NCBI GenBank assembly: GCA_965660625.1
Contig: CBFIAR010000015.1
Coordinates: forward strand, 1-64,000
Direction: 5' to 3'
Length of the DNA stretch: 64,000 nucleotides
Source: Glaciecola sp965660625
GTDB lineage: Bacteria > Pseudomonadota > Gammaproteobacteria > Enterobacterales > Alteromonadaceae
In this document: positions 8,117-16,896 of the stretch, piece by piece
Layout of the letters: each line of letters begins with the position of its first letter
Position numbering within the stretch: the first letter of the stretch is position 1
Program-made: the position numbers and the translations under genes
Notes under the pieces: model-generated
What the model was told of the DNA's origin: nothing
Seen by the model: the letters and a program-made list of their open reading frames with translations, nothing else
Databases searched by the model: none

Positions 8117-8929
8117 ATGAAAACGATTGCAGCCCTCTTTTTCACATTCAGCGTACTGTCCACGTCGATTTTTTGCCATCCGCTACAAGGTGAAAATTTA
8201 CTCAGTGTGAATAATAGCGCATCGGCTACTGTCCCCTGCTCACGCGGCGAACGTCAGCAAGTAAGGGTTGCGGTTGCCTCAAACTTTATTAAACCGATGC
8301 AACAGCTAAAAGCACAATTTGAACAACAAACATCCATCAAGGTGATCGTGTCCTATAGCGCCTCTGGAAAGCTTTTTGCGCAAATAGTTAATGGTGCTCC
8401 TTACGATGTGTTCCTTTCTGCCGACCAAAGCAAAGCTGACGAACTCATTAAACGAGATAAAGTCAATGTGCATAGACGTTTTACGTATGCCAGAGGCAAA
8501 CTAGTGTTATGGTCTTCTACACCCCAGTTAATCAACAATACTCCTGACATTTTAGAAAGCAATGGGTTCAGAAAAATAGCCCTCGCCAATCCGAAATTCG
8601 CGCCTTATGGTCAGGCAGCGGTTGATGTATTAACTCATCTATCACTACTTAAACAGACAAAACCCAAATGGGTCATGGGAGAAAGCATATCTCAAACCTA
8701 TCAATTTGTTGCAACAGGAAACGCAGACATTGGTTTTATTTCTTATTCGCAAAAACCCAACTATGGCTCATATTGGTTGATCCCATCGATATTATATAAG
8801 CCGATACAACAAGACGCTGTTTTATTGAGAAGTGCTGAAAGAAACTCAGCCGCTATCGCTTTTTTTGAATTTTTGAAAAGCAATAAAGCCAAAAACATCA
8901 TACAATCACATCATTACACTGTTGATTAA
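8117..8929 (+). CDS. modA: Molybdate ABC transporter periplasmic binding protein
   Basis: This 270-residue protein has an N-terminal signal peptide (MKTIAALFFTFSVLSTSIFC). The ModA fold signature follows: VRVAVASNFIKPMQQL, SYSASGKLFAQI and GAPYDVFLSADQSKADEL, which supply oxyanion-contacting residues in this family. It binds molybdate or tungstate in the periplasm and delivers it to ModB. An unusual ~30-residue segment lies between the signal peptide and the binding domain. modB follows after 112 bases and modC overlaps modB, giving the order modA-modB-modC. Confidence 0.95.
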   Translation: MKTIAALFFTFSVLSTSIFCHPLQGENLLSVNNSASATVPCSRGERQQVRVAVASNFIKPMQQLKAQFEQQTSIKVIVSYSASGKLFAQIVNGAPYDVFLSADQSKADELIKRDKVNVHRRFTYARGKLVLWSSTPQLINNTPDILESNGFRKIALANPKFAPYGQAAVDVLTHLSLLKQTKPKWVMGESISQTYQFVATGNADIGFISYSQKPNYGSYWLIPSILYKPIQQDAVLLRSAERNSAAIAFFEFLKSNKAKNIIQSHHYTVD

Positions 8930-9041
8930 AAAAACAATGGCGCAAAATAAACCATGCGCTAAAAAAGCCAATTCACTCAACACATACTTCACTACAATTT
9001 GCACGGAGCAAATACCGCTATTATGCTAACAAGGAACTTAC

Positions 9042-9737
9042 ATGGCACTTACCGAATCTGACATCAATGCAATTTGGCTCACCATTAGGCTAGCGTTTAC
9101 CGTCACTCTGATTTTGCTAATTGTCGGCACTCCAATTGCTGTCTGGTTAGCAAACACTAAGTCTTGGCTGCGAGGACCAATCAACGCTATTGTTGCCCTG
9201 CCGCTGATATTACCACCCACCGTATTGGGATTTTATTTACTCATCGCCATGGGCCCCAATGGTCCTATTGGTCAACTTACAGAAGAGCTTGGCTTGGGGC
9301 TCTTGCCATTCACTTTTTGGGGGCTTGTTATCGCTTCATTGTTTTACTCCTTACCATTTGTAGTTCAACCTATTCAAAATGCAGTAGAAGCAATCGGAAA
9401 GAAGCCACTTGAAGTAGCCGCTACGCTTCACTCGAAACCTATAGATACGTTTTTCCATGTCATTGTGCCGCTCGCTAAACCGGGGTTTATCAGTGCAGCC
9501 ATATTGGGTTTTGCTCACACTGTAGGTGAATTTGGGATCGTATTGATGATTGGAGGTAATATACCAAACGAAACGCAAGTGGTTTCCATCCAAATATATG
9601 ATCAAGTCGAAGCGTTGGAGTACGCTGGTGCGCACCGCCTTTCAGCGATTATGCTTGGCTTCTCGTTCATTACACTCCTGCTGTTATATAGTTTCCAAAA
9701 GCGCGGCATTGCCGCCAAATTTAGAATTGGACGTTGA
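9042..9737 (+). CDS. modB: Molybdate ABC transporter permease
   Basis: This 231-residue inner-membrane protein has about five transmembrane segments and the ABC-permease EAA loop (EAIGKKPLEVAATLHSKPID region, about residues 116-135), which contacts the ATPase. The ILPPTVLGFYLL segment is characteristic of ModB. The gene ends four bases inside modC (start 9734), a coupling overlap. Together with ModA and ModC it forms the channel for molybdate uptake feeding molybdenum cofactor enzymes. Confidence 0.95.
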   Translation: MALTESDINAIWLTIRLAFTVTLILLIVGTPIAVWLANTKSWLRGPINAIVALPLILPPTVLGFYLLIAMGPNGPIGQLTEELGLGLLPFTFWGLVIASLFYSLPFVVQPIQNAVEAIGKKPLEVAATLHSKPIDTFFHVIVPLAKPGFISAAILGFAHTVGEFGIVLMIGGNIPNETQVVSIQIYDQVEALEYAGAHRLSAIMLGFSFITLLLLYSFQKRGIAAKFRIGR

Positions 9738-10846
9738 ATATGAGCAAGATCAAAGGCAAGCCATCTCACATCGTTGCTAATTTAACAACCAGGCTACATA
9801 GCGACTCCCAAGTATTCGAATTTGAGATAAATAGTGAATTCCCTAGCACCGGTATTACCGCTATTTTAGGCGAGTCTGGTAGCGGTAAAACAACCTTACT
9901 TCGATGCATCGCTGGCTTAGACAAAAATACCAAAGGTCGATTAACAATTGGTGACACTGTTTGGCTAGACGATAAGCGCTGTATTCCTGCGTATGAGCGC
10001 GAAATTGGCTTCGTCTTTCAAGATGCGCGCTTGTTTGAACACTTAAATGTGAAAGGTAACCTGCAATTTGCGGTTAAACGCAGTCATGAAAAAGTAACCA
10101 GCTCTTTTTTAGAGGAAGTGATTAGTGCCTTAGATATCGGACATCTGATGCTAAACAAACCCGAACAATTGTCTGGCGGTGAAAAACAACGCGTAGCGAT
10201 TGCTCGCGCTTTATTAATTAAACCCAAAATGCTGATCATGGATGAACCCCTTGCCTCCTTGGACAATGCCCGTAAACAAGAGCTGCTGAATTATTTATTA
10301 GCACTGCAAAATACGTTTCAATTACCCATGCTTTACGTGAGCCATTCTACTGAAGAAGTCTGTAAGTTAGCAGACCATGTCATTGTGCTTAAGCAAGGTA
10401 AAGTGTTTATTCAAGGCAGCATCAACGAGGTCTTTTCTAGTGCCCAACTACCCCACATTTACCGGCAAGAAACCAGCACTATTATAAAAGCGACGGTGAT
10501 TGAAAAAAATGAGCGCTGGAATCTGATAAGAGCAGAATTTGATGGTAACGAGTTGTGGCTCCAGGACCAAAATCAAGCAGTCGGAAAACCGGTGAGGCTC
10601 CGCATCCTAGCTAGCGATGTGAGCTTGTCGTTAAAAGATGAAAAAGAAAGTACTATTATGAACCGATTGGAAGGCAGAATTGCTGGAATTGAACTGGACA
10701 AAAGTGGCGCAACTGGGCTCGTTACGATTGACTTAATGCGTGCTGAAGTTGTGGCTCAAGTTACCCGAAAGTCCATTGATGATCTATTTCTGATGGTTGG
10801 AATGAGAATATGGGCGCAGATAAAGTCAGTTGCGATAATGAGTTGA
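9734..10846 (+). CDS. modC: Molybdate ABC transporter ATP-binding protein
   Basis: This 370-residue ATPase has Walker A GESGSGKTT (about 47-55), signature LSGGEKQRVAIARAL, and Walker B LLIMDEPLAS with the switch His in VSHS. The last ~70 residues (from about MNRLEGRIAGIE) match the molybdate-binding Mop/TOBE domain typical of ModC. The gene overlaps modB by four bases and ends convergently with the DUF2721 gene. No molybdenum-cofactor gene is adjacent. Confidence 0.95.
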   Translation: MNMSKIKGKPSHIVANLTTRLHSDSQVFEFEINSEFPSTGITAILGESGSGKTTLLRCIAGLDKNTKGRLTIGDTVWLDDKRCIPAYEREIGFVFQDARLFEHLNVKGNLQFAVKRSHEKVTSSFLEEVISALDIGHLMLNKPEQLSGGEKQRVAIARALLIKPKMLIMDEPLASLDNARKQELLNYLLALQNTFQLPMLYVSHSTEEVCKLADHVIVLKQGKVFIQGSINEVFSSAQLPHIYRQETSTIIKATVIEKNERWNLIRAEFDGNELWLQDQNQAVGKPVRLRILASDVSLSLKDEKESTIMNRLEGRIAGIELDKSGATGLVTIDLMRAEVVAQVTRKSIDDLFLMVGMRIWAQIKSVAIMS

Positions 10847-10893
10847 TATTCAGTCGGATTAAGGACTACCCACAACCTAAGTTACTTGATTAA

Positions 10894-11358
10894 TTATTCA
10901 CCGTCGTTAATTTGCTTAAACTTTGTTGCACTTATTTTTAAAGATGCTGTGGCTAAGCTTACCTCAAAGAAAAAGGCAATAAGTCCGCCAGTCAAAAATA
11001 GAATACTAATCATAAACGTCACTAAAACTAGGGTGTCCAGGCGTGTAATAATCAAACCATTGACCATCAATAAAATAACATCGAAACAAATAACAAGAGC
11101 GGAAGCAATAAGAAAGTTGATTGACCAATTAGCCAAACGCATGCGTTTATTCAAAGTTCGAATTTCATGTTTGGCTCTACGGTCTATTCGCAGAGGCTGC
11201 TGTCTTGCTAAATCTTCAAACCAACGCGCTCGATCAATGACTCTAGCCACCCTGCCTGTCGCGACATTTACAAGTGTTCCTATACCCACAATAAGAAATA
11301 TAGGCGCTAACGCTAGTTGAATAATGTCGACAGCATTGGGTGTTATGATAGTTTCCAC
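10894..11358 (-). CDS. DUF2721 membrane protein
   Basis: This 154-residue protein shows the DUF2721 pattern: an N-terminal hydrophobic helix (IIQLALAPIFLIVGIGTLVNV), the conserved RVARVIDRARWFEDL cytoplasmic stretch, and then two further hydrophobic helices. The function of the family is not established. The opposite strand also reads open through the same region, but without recognisable domains. It is convergent with modC and has no obvious operon partner. Confidence 0.8.
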   Translation of the reverse strand: METIITPNAVDIIQLALAPIFLIVGIGTLVNVATGRVARVIDRARWFEDLARQQPLRIDRRAKHEIRTLNKRMRLANWSINFLIASALVICFDVILLMVNGLIITRLDTLVLVTFMISILFLTGGLIAFFFEVSLATASLKISATKFKQINDGE

Positions 11359-11733
11359 ATATGACTCTTTTTAGTTATTTTTGCTAGTGTTTTGACTACT
11401 GCTCACTATTACGTGATTTCCACCTTGATTTTGCTGGTCAAGCCAATCTTCATTAAGGGTAGCAAAAAATCACTTTTTTACTAACGGGCTTCGTAATTTA
11501 CCCATCCACTCGCTGCGCTCAAACAGCCCAGCTAAAGCGACCCCATTTTATATAATGTCTTTGGATGCTTGTAAACAAAAGAGCACGATTAAAACGCGGT
11601 AAGGCAATGTAGAAAACGATTGTATTACATGACCACTTTCTTGATGGGACTCATTCTTTAGCAAATAGCGAGTCTGGGAAGCACAAGCACTGAATGCTTT
11701 GATAAATGGGAGACGAGAATTAAGATACTTTAT
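11359..11733. other. 375-base gap between the DUF2721 gene and tRNA-Pro
   Basis: The gap lies downstream of the tRNA and upstream of the DUF2721 gene on the same strand. No strong T-tract hairpin was seen next to the tRNA 3' end. No convincing open frame or family was found. Confidence 0.5.
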
Positions 11734-11810
<77 letters not shown>

Positions 11811-11957
11811 ACCGAAGCGCGTATTATATTGATTGCCTTGTATAATTCCACCGTTATTTTGTTTTTATCTGCATTTTATCCGAATTGCACACAAAATTGT
11901 CTTGTAAAAGCCCACTTTCACCTGTACAAGTTATTTTTTTACTAATAAGTTTATTCG

Positions 11958-12641
11958 ATGCAAGTCGTAAATCTCAATCAACTTCAAACGCCAATTCAAG
12001 TCATAGAAGAACAAAACCAAATGCTGTTTGCTCAGATTGCGACTGATTTAACGCAAAAAGGCTACAGCATTCAGCCATTCGCACTGCCGCTTGATTTGTC
12101 CCACAGTTTGTTACATCAAGTTACCACCATGCCATCTCATTCTTTTGTAGAAGCCGGTATTGGCCGCTTACGCGAACACATGCGGAACGATTTTGTAAGG
12201 CGAGATGAAATATGCTGGATAACAGGCAAAAGTGAGGCTGGCGCGCATTGGCTCGAGTGGACCGATAAATTGCAAAAGTACTTAAACCAGCATTTGTTTT
12301 TAGGATTGTTCTCTTTTGAAAGCCACTTTGCGCATTACGCGAGTGGCTGTTTTTACAAACGCCATAAAGATGCTTTCAAAGGTGAAGCTAACCGTGTTTT
12401 ATCTGTCGTCGCCTACCTCAATCACGATTGGCAAATTGACGATGGAGGCGAATTAGTCTTGTATAAAGACGAGCTTGATACAGAGGGTTTGAAAGTGATT
12501 CCGGCACTTGGCACACTCGCCATTTTTTTGAGTGAAGAATTCCCTCACGAAGTACTACCGGCGCAGCGCGACCGATATTCAATCGCTGGCTGGTATCGAG
12601 TTAATGCAAGCTCAGCGGATAGAGTTGACCCGCCGAGATAA
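11958..12641 (+). CDS. 2-oxoglutarate/Fe(II)-dependent oxygenase
   Basis: This 227-residue protein has the double-stranded beta-helix iron site: His136-x-Asp138 in YKRHKDAF, distal His197 in FPHEVLP, and Arg206 in RYSIAGWYR for 2-oxoglutarate. The block VVAYLNHDW..DDGGELVLY is typical of prolyl-4-hydroxylase/SM-20-like enzymes. Bacterial relatives hydroxylate prolyl residues in proteins such as EF-Tu, but the substrate here is unknown. It stands alone, convergent with dcd by 14 bases. Confidence 0.88.
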   Translation: MQVVNLNQLQTPIQVIEEQNQMLFAQIATDLTQKGYSIQPFALPLDLSHSLLHQVTTMPSHSFVEAGIGRLREHMRNDFVRRDEICWITGKSEAGAHWLEWTDKLQKYLNQHLFLGLFSFESHFAHYASGCFYKRHKDAFKGEANRVLSVVAYLNHDWQIDDGGELVLYKDELDTEGLKVIPALGTLAIFLSEEFPHEVLPAQRDRYSIAGWYRVNASSADRVDPPR

Positions 12642-12655
12642 TTGAGACCTCTACT

Positions 12656-13255
12656 TTATTCTCTGTCCCTTGTATCATCGGAACTGATTCGGCTGGCAGT
12701 AGCACCTGCTTGGTCTTTATACTTAGCGTCAATTCTAGCATTGTAAGGCTTTTCAGCGCTACCGCTGAGGGTCTCAAAACTAATCGCGCCTATTTTCATT
12801 TTTGGCTTAAGCGCCAAGGGCAGTTTTCCACTATTAAAAAATTCAAGAACAATTTGCCCAGACCAACCAGGATCAATCCTATGTGCTGTTACGTGAACCA
12901 TCAAGCCCAATCTTGCCAATGAAGAACGACCATCTAACCAGCCCACAATATTGTCAGGCAAGGTAATTGATTCATGGGTAACGGCAATGGCCAGTTCACC
13001 TGGGTGTAGATAAAACGACTCGTTTTCACCTATTGTTATTTCGTCACTCATTACCGAATCAAGTGCCTTCTGAACACTCTCTTTGGCGCCGCTCAAGTCG
13101 ATGTAAGGAGCAGCATGATCTTGGAACACCCTAAATTTATTACTTAAGCGAACATCGAGCGTCACGCCGCTAATTTGATCATAATTAGGCTTAGGGGCAA
13201 TTTTAATTTTCCCTTCTTGAATATATCGGTAAATATCCTTGTCACATAAACGCAT
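12656..13255 (-). CDS. dcd: dCTP deaminase
   Basis: The start MRLCDKDIYRYI at ATG 13255 corresponds to the E. coli protein; an ATG five codons upstream (13270) adds an unsupported leader. The conserved core includes GWLDGRSSLARLGLMVHVTAHRIDPGW, with the catalytic Glu in LEFFNSGKLPL. The enzyme deaminates dCTP to dUTP in thymidylate synthesis. At 199 residues it is close to the family length of 193. It lies downstream of apbC and metG, an order also seen in other gammaproteobacteria. Confidence 0.96.
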   Translation of the reverse strand: MRLCDKDIYRYIQEGKIKIAPKPNYDQISGVTLDVRLSNKFRVFQDHAAPYIDLSGAKESVQKALDSVMSDEITIGENESFYLHPGELAIAVTHESITLPDNIVGWLDGRSSLARLGLMVHVTAHRIDPGWSGQIVLEFFNSGKLPLALKPKMKIGAISFETLSGSAEKPYNARIDAKYKDQAGATASRISSDDTRDRE

Positions 13256-13363
13256 GCTGTGTTTTCCCAAACTTCGTTGTCTAAGGCTGAAATCAGCGAT
13301 GCCGTATTATGATCACACTTTGCCCAGGTTGCAACAAGCTATTAGCCGCACGTCGATGCATCG

Positions 13364-14497
13364 CTACTGTTTATTGACTACTTGTATACTAACCCCATTA
13401 TTTGTCGCGCTGTTTTTTTGTTCTCTCGTTAGCTGATGCGACGATAACGTGGTCCCTACTTTCATTGAGACTTTGCGAGCGATATCAAGATAAATAGAAG
13501 TGACACTGCTGTCAGGAAGCGCATTCACTATTGGTTTTCCATTGTCAGCATATTCTCTAATGTCGTTACTTAAGGGTAACTCACCCAGAACATCAATGCC
13601 GTGCTGCTGTCCTAATGCAATCGATCCGCCTTGAGAGAAAGGGTAGGATTTTTCGCCACATTTACATTCAAAATAACTCATATTTTCAACAATACCGAGT
13701 ACCGGAATATTTAGCTTTTCAAACATTGCAATGCCTTTTTTGGCATCTGCCGTAGCAATGGTTTGCGGGGTTGTAACTATCACTGCGGCAGACAACGGAA
13801 CTTGTTGTGAGAGCGTTAAATGGATGTCGCCTGTGCCCGGTGGCAAATCAACAATTAAATAATCAAGCAGTGGCCATTTTGTCTCATAGATTAACTGCTT
13901 GAGTGCCTTAGTTGCCATAGGGCCGCGCCAAATGGCAGCGCTCTCGCTGTCGATTAAGTAGCCAATAGAATTGGCCGCAATACCTTCAACCATTAACGGA
14001 TACATCGTGCGATTATCTTGACTATCAGGATGGGCTTTCGGATTGCCTAGCATAATTGGAACCGACGGCCCGTAAATGTCAGCGTCCAAAATACCCACGC
14101 GAGCACCTTCCTTTTGCAATGCATAAGCGAGGTTAACGCTGGTTGCAGACTTACCGACACCTCCTTTTCCTGAGGACACTGCAATGACATTTTTTACATT
14201 AGGAATTGGCGGTAACTTGGCTTCAGCGATAGGCACATTAAATGCGATATCTAGTTTACACTCGGCAAGCTTCGGCAAGGTCTGAAGCAAATGACTCTCT
14301 AAGGCTGCTAAGGTACTTTTTACCGTAAAACCCAAGCTTATCTCGATGTTTTGTTTTTTACCTGCTTGGTATTTCTCTCGATCGGCTAATACCACGATTG
14401 CATCAGTATTCGTCGATAATCCATCAATCGCATAAAAATCGGCTATGGCTTGCTCAATATCCTGAATTCTTTCTTGTTTGTTTCTCGAAAAAAACAC
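13364..14497 (-). CDS. apbC: Mrp/ApbC iron-sulfur cluster carrier P-loop ATPase
   Basis: This gene encodes the Mrp/NBP35 ATPase: an N-terminal MIP18-like domain of ~95 residues, then VSSGKGGVGKSATSVNLA (deviant Walker A), DADIYGPSVP, DYLIVDLPPGTGD, and the Cys pair in YFECKCG (CxC) that holds the cluster. AAGGAG lies six bases before GTG 14497, which decides the start. An ATG two bases after the same AAGGAG is out of frame and stops after 15 codons. The C-terminus is extended beyond MKVGTTL. It delivers Fe-S clusters to apoproteins and diverges from metG as in enteric bacteria. Confidence 0.95.
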   Translation of the reverse strand: MFFSRNKQERIQDIEQAIADFYAIDGLSTNTDAIVVLADREKYQAGKKQNIEISLGFTVKSTLAALESHLLQTLPKLAECKLDIAFNVPIAEAKLPPIPNVKNVIAVSSGKGGVGKSATSVNLAYALQKEGARVGILDADIYGPSVPIMLGNPKAHPDSQDNRTMYPLMVEGIAANSIGYLIDSESAAIWRGPMATKALKQLIYETKWPLLDYLIVDLPPGTGDIHLTLSQQVPLSAAVIVTTPQTIATADAKKGIAMFEKLNIPVLGIVENMSYFECKCGEKSYPFSQGGSIALGQQHGIDVLGELPLSNDIREYADNGKPIVNALPDSSVTSIYLDIARKVSMKVGTTLSSHQLTREQKNSATNNGVSIQVVNKQ

Positions 14498-14617
14498 GCA
14501 TTGCTCCTTAAACGCAGTAAAACGACCCGAAACAAGCAATTACGTAATGCAAATCAACCTTGTTTGGGCTACCATCTGCGCATATTCAAATTTTGCGAAA
14601 CTGACTAAAAACCATCT

Positions 14618-16723
14618 ATGTCTACTACTTCAGCACAACCTGCTCCAAAGCGTCGAATCTTAGTTACCAGTGCCTTGCCATATGCCAATGGTTCTATTCA
14701 CTTAGGTCACCTCTTAGAACATATTCAAACGGATATATGGGCTCGCTTCCAACGCATGCGCGGACACGAATGTTATAGTGTTTGTGCCGATGATGCGCAT
14801 GGTACACCCGTGATGCTCAAAGCCCAAGAATTAGGTATTACGCCAGAACAAATGGTTGCGCAAACACGAAATGAACACCATCAAGATTTAATAGATTTTC
14901 ACGTAGACTATAACAACTATTATGTGACTCATTCCGAAGAAAACAAGGAACTTTGTGAATTAGTCTATAACCGCCTAGATGAAGCAGGCTACATTAGCAA
15001 ACGCATCATCAGCCAGTTGTATGATCCCGAAAAAGAAATGTTTTTGCCAGACCGTTTTATTAAAGGCGACTGCCCAAGTTGCGGCGCTAAGAACCAAAAT
15101 GGTGACAACTGCGATGTGTGCAGTGCGACCTACGACCCAACCGAGGTTATCAATCCCCGTTCAGTGGTATCTGGTGCTACGCCGGTCTTAAAAGATTCTG
15201 AGCATTACTTTTTTGATTTACCTAAATTTGAAAGTATGCTGAAGGGATGGATACGTTCTGGTGCTATTCAAAACGAAATGGCGAACAAACTAGAAGAATG
15301 GTTCGAAAAAGGGCTACAGCAATGGGATATTAGCCGTGACGCACCCTACTTTGGCTTTGAAATTCCAAACGCACCCGGCAAGTTCTTTTACGTTTGGGTT
15401 GATGCGCCAGTAGGTTACATGGCTAGCTTTAAGAACTTCTGTGAGACCAACAGTATTGATGATACTCCTTTCTGGGCACCAAACACGGATACTGAGTTGT
15501 ATCACTTTATTGGCAAAGACATCACCTACTTCCATTGTTTATTTTGGCCTGCAATGCTTGAAGGTGCTGGCTTTAGAAAACCCACTGGCGTTAACATTCA
15601 CGGTTTCGTGACGGTAAATGGTGCCAAAATGTCTAAATCGACAGGCACATTCATAAAAGCAAGAACGTATTTGCAACATTTAAATCCAGAATATTTACGT
15701 TATTATTTTGCTTCTAAACTTAACGATTCAGTCACCGACATCGATTTAAATTTTGAAGACTTTGTGTTAAAAGTGAATTCAGATTTAGTTGGAAAGGTAG
15801 TTAACATCGCTAGTCGATGTGCAGGCTTCATCACTAAGCGCTTTGACGGAAAATTATCTGCCAACATAGCTGCTCCCGAATTATTGGCTGAATTTCAAAA
15901 CGCAAGCGAAACGATTGCCGACTATATAGAAGCGCGTCATTACCATAAAGCAATGCGTGACATTATGGCGCTTGCTGACAAAGCCAACCAGTATATAGAC
16001 ACGCAAGCGCCATGGGTAACGGTTAAAGACGAATCAAAACAGGCATTAACACATGACGTTTGCTCGATGGGTATTCACCTTTTCAGAATATTAATCGTTT
16101 ATCTCACGCCAGTGATGCCGAAACTATCCGAACAAGCACAAGTGTTCTTAAACGATGAGTTTACGTGGGCAAGTGCACAAGAAGTGAAATTAGGTCAACC
16201 GATTAACAAATTTAAAGCGTTACTGCAGCGTGTCGAAATGGACAAAGTGAATGCCATTATCGAGGATTCGAAAGATAACTTAGGCCTTCCAAAATCTGAT
16301 AAGCCAAAAAACGCTAGCAAAACAATCGCTGAAGAGAAAGATATGAGTGTTGTTACTGAGGATGGCTTATCGCCCCTCGAACGTGATCCAATCAGTGAAA
16401 CAATCAGCTTTGAGGACTTTGCTAAAATTGATTTGCGAGTTGCCCTCATTGCAAAAGCTGAACACGTTGAAAACGCAGATAAACTTTTGCGCTTAGAGCT
16501 TGATTTGGGTGGTGAAACCAAACAGGTATTCGCGGGCATTAAGTCTGCCTATCAGCCAGAAGCCTTGGTTGGTAAAATGACCGTAATGGTTGCCAATCTA
16601 GCGCCAAGAAAAATGCGTTTTGGGATGTCAGAAGGAATGGTTCTGGCTGCAGGTCCGGGTGGTAGTGACTTATTTATACTCGAACCGCACGATGGCGCGA
16701 AGCCCGGCATGAAGGTTAAGTGA
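14618..16723 (+). CDS. metG: Methionyl-tRNA synthetase
   Basis: This 701-residue class I synthetase shows the HLGH nucleotide site (in NGSIHLGHLLEH), the zinc-knuckle cysteines (CPSCGAK...CDVC), and the KMSKS loop (NGAKMSKSTGTF). The C-terminal ~110 residues are the tRNA-binding EMAP/Trbp111-like dimerisation domain (DLRVALIAKAEHVENADKLL). It charges initiator and elongator tRNA-Met. Its start at 14618 lacks a strong Shine-Dalgarno sequence. It diverges from apbC. Confidence 0.98.
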   Translation: MSTTSAQPAPKRRILVTSALPYANGSIHLGHLLEHIQTDIWARFQRMRGHECYSVCADDAHGTPVMLKAQELGITPEQMVAQTRNEHHQDLIDFHVDYNNYYVTHSEENKELCELVYNRLDEAGYISKRIISQLYDPEKEMFLPDRFIKGDCPSCGAKNQNGDNCDVCSATYDPTEVINPRSVVSGATPVLKDSEHYFFDLPKFESMLKGWIRSGAIQNEMANKLEEWFEKGLQQWDISRDAPYFGFEIPNAPGKFFYVWVDAPVGYMASFKNFCETNSIDDTPFWAPNTDTELYHFIGKDITYFHCLFWPAMLEGAGFRKPTGVNIHGFVTVNGAKMSKSTGTFIKARTYLQHLNPEYLRYYFASKLNDSVTDIDLNFEDFVLKVNSDLVGKVVNIASRCAGFITKRFDGKLSANIAAPELLAEFQNASETIADYIEARHYHKAMRDIMALADKANQYIDTQAPWVTVKDESKQALTHDVCSMGIHLFRILIVYLTPVMPKLSEQAQVFLNDEFTWASAQEVKLGQPINKFKALLQRVEMDKVNAIIEDSKDNLGLPKSDKPKNASKTIAEEKDMSVVTEDGLSPLERDPISETISFEDFAKIDLRVALIAKAEHVENADKLLRLELDLGGETKQVFAGIKSAYQPEALVGKMTVMVANLAPRKMRFGMSEGMVLAAGPGGSDLFILEPHDGAKPGMKVK

Positions 16724-16859
16724 ATTACCCAGCGACTAATTTTCACTGTGTTTTGTCGCTATATATTCGATAAAGTAATGGTAATTATTTATGGAGCCTT
16801 TTCTTCAATCTATGCGGTGAATAGGTTCGTATATCAACTCTCATTCAGGTAATACCACT

Positions 16860-16889
16860 TAAAAACACCGCTATGCATATGCATAGCGG
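16860..16889 (-). terminator. Terminator of the TPR-sulfotransferase gene
   Basis: CCGCTATGCAT/ATGCATAGCGG (16868-16889) is a perfect 22-base palindrome. On the minus strand it is followed by TGTTTTTAAG. It lies just beyond the sulfotransferase stop at 16897 and fits intrinsic termination of that gene. Confidence 0.75.
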
Positions 16890-16896
16890 CCTTCAT

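Noticed and set aside
8095..8120. ModE operator at modA
   Set aside because: Only one half-site-like sequence (AGCGATATATA) is seen and it has no convincing partner. No modE gene is in the window.
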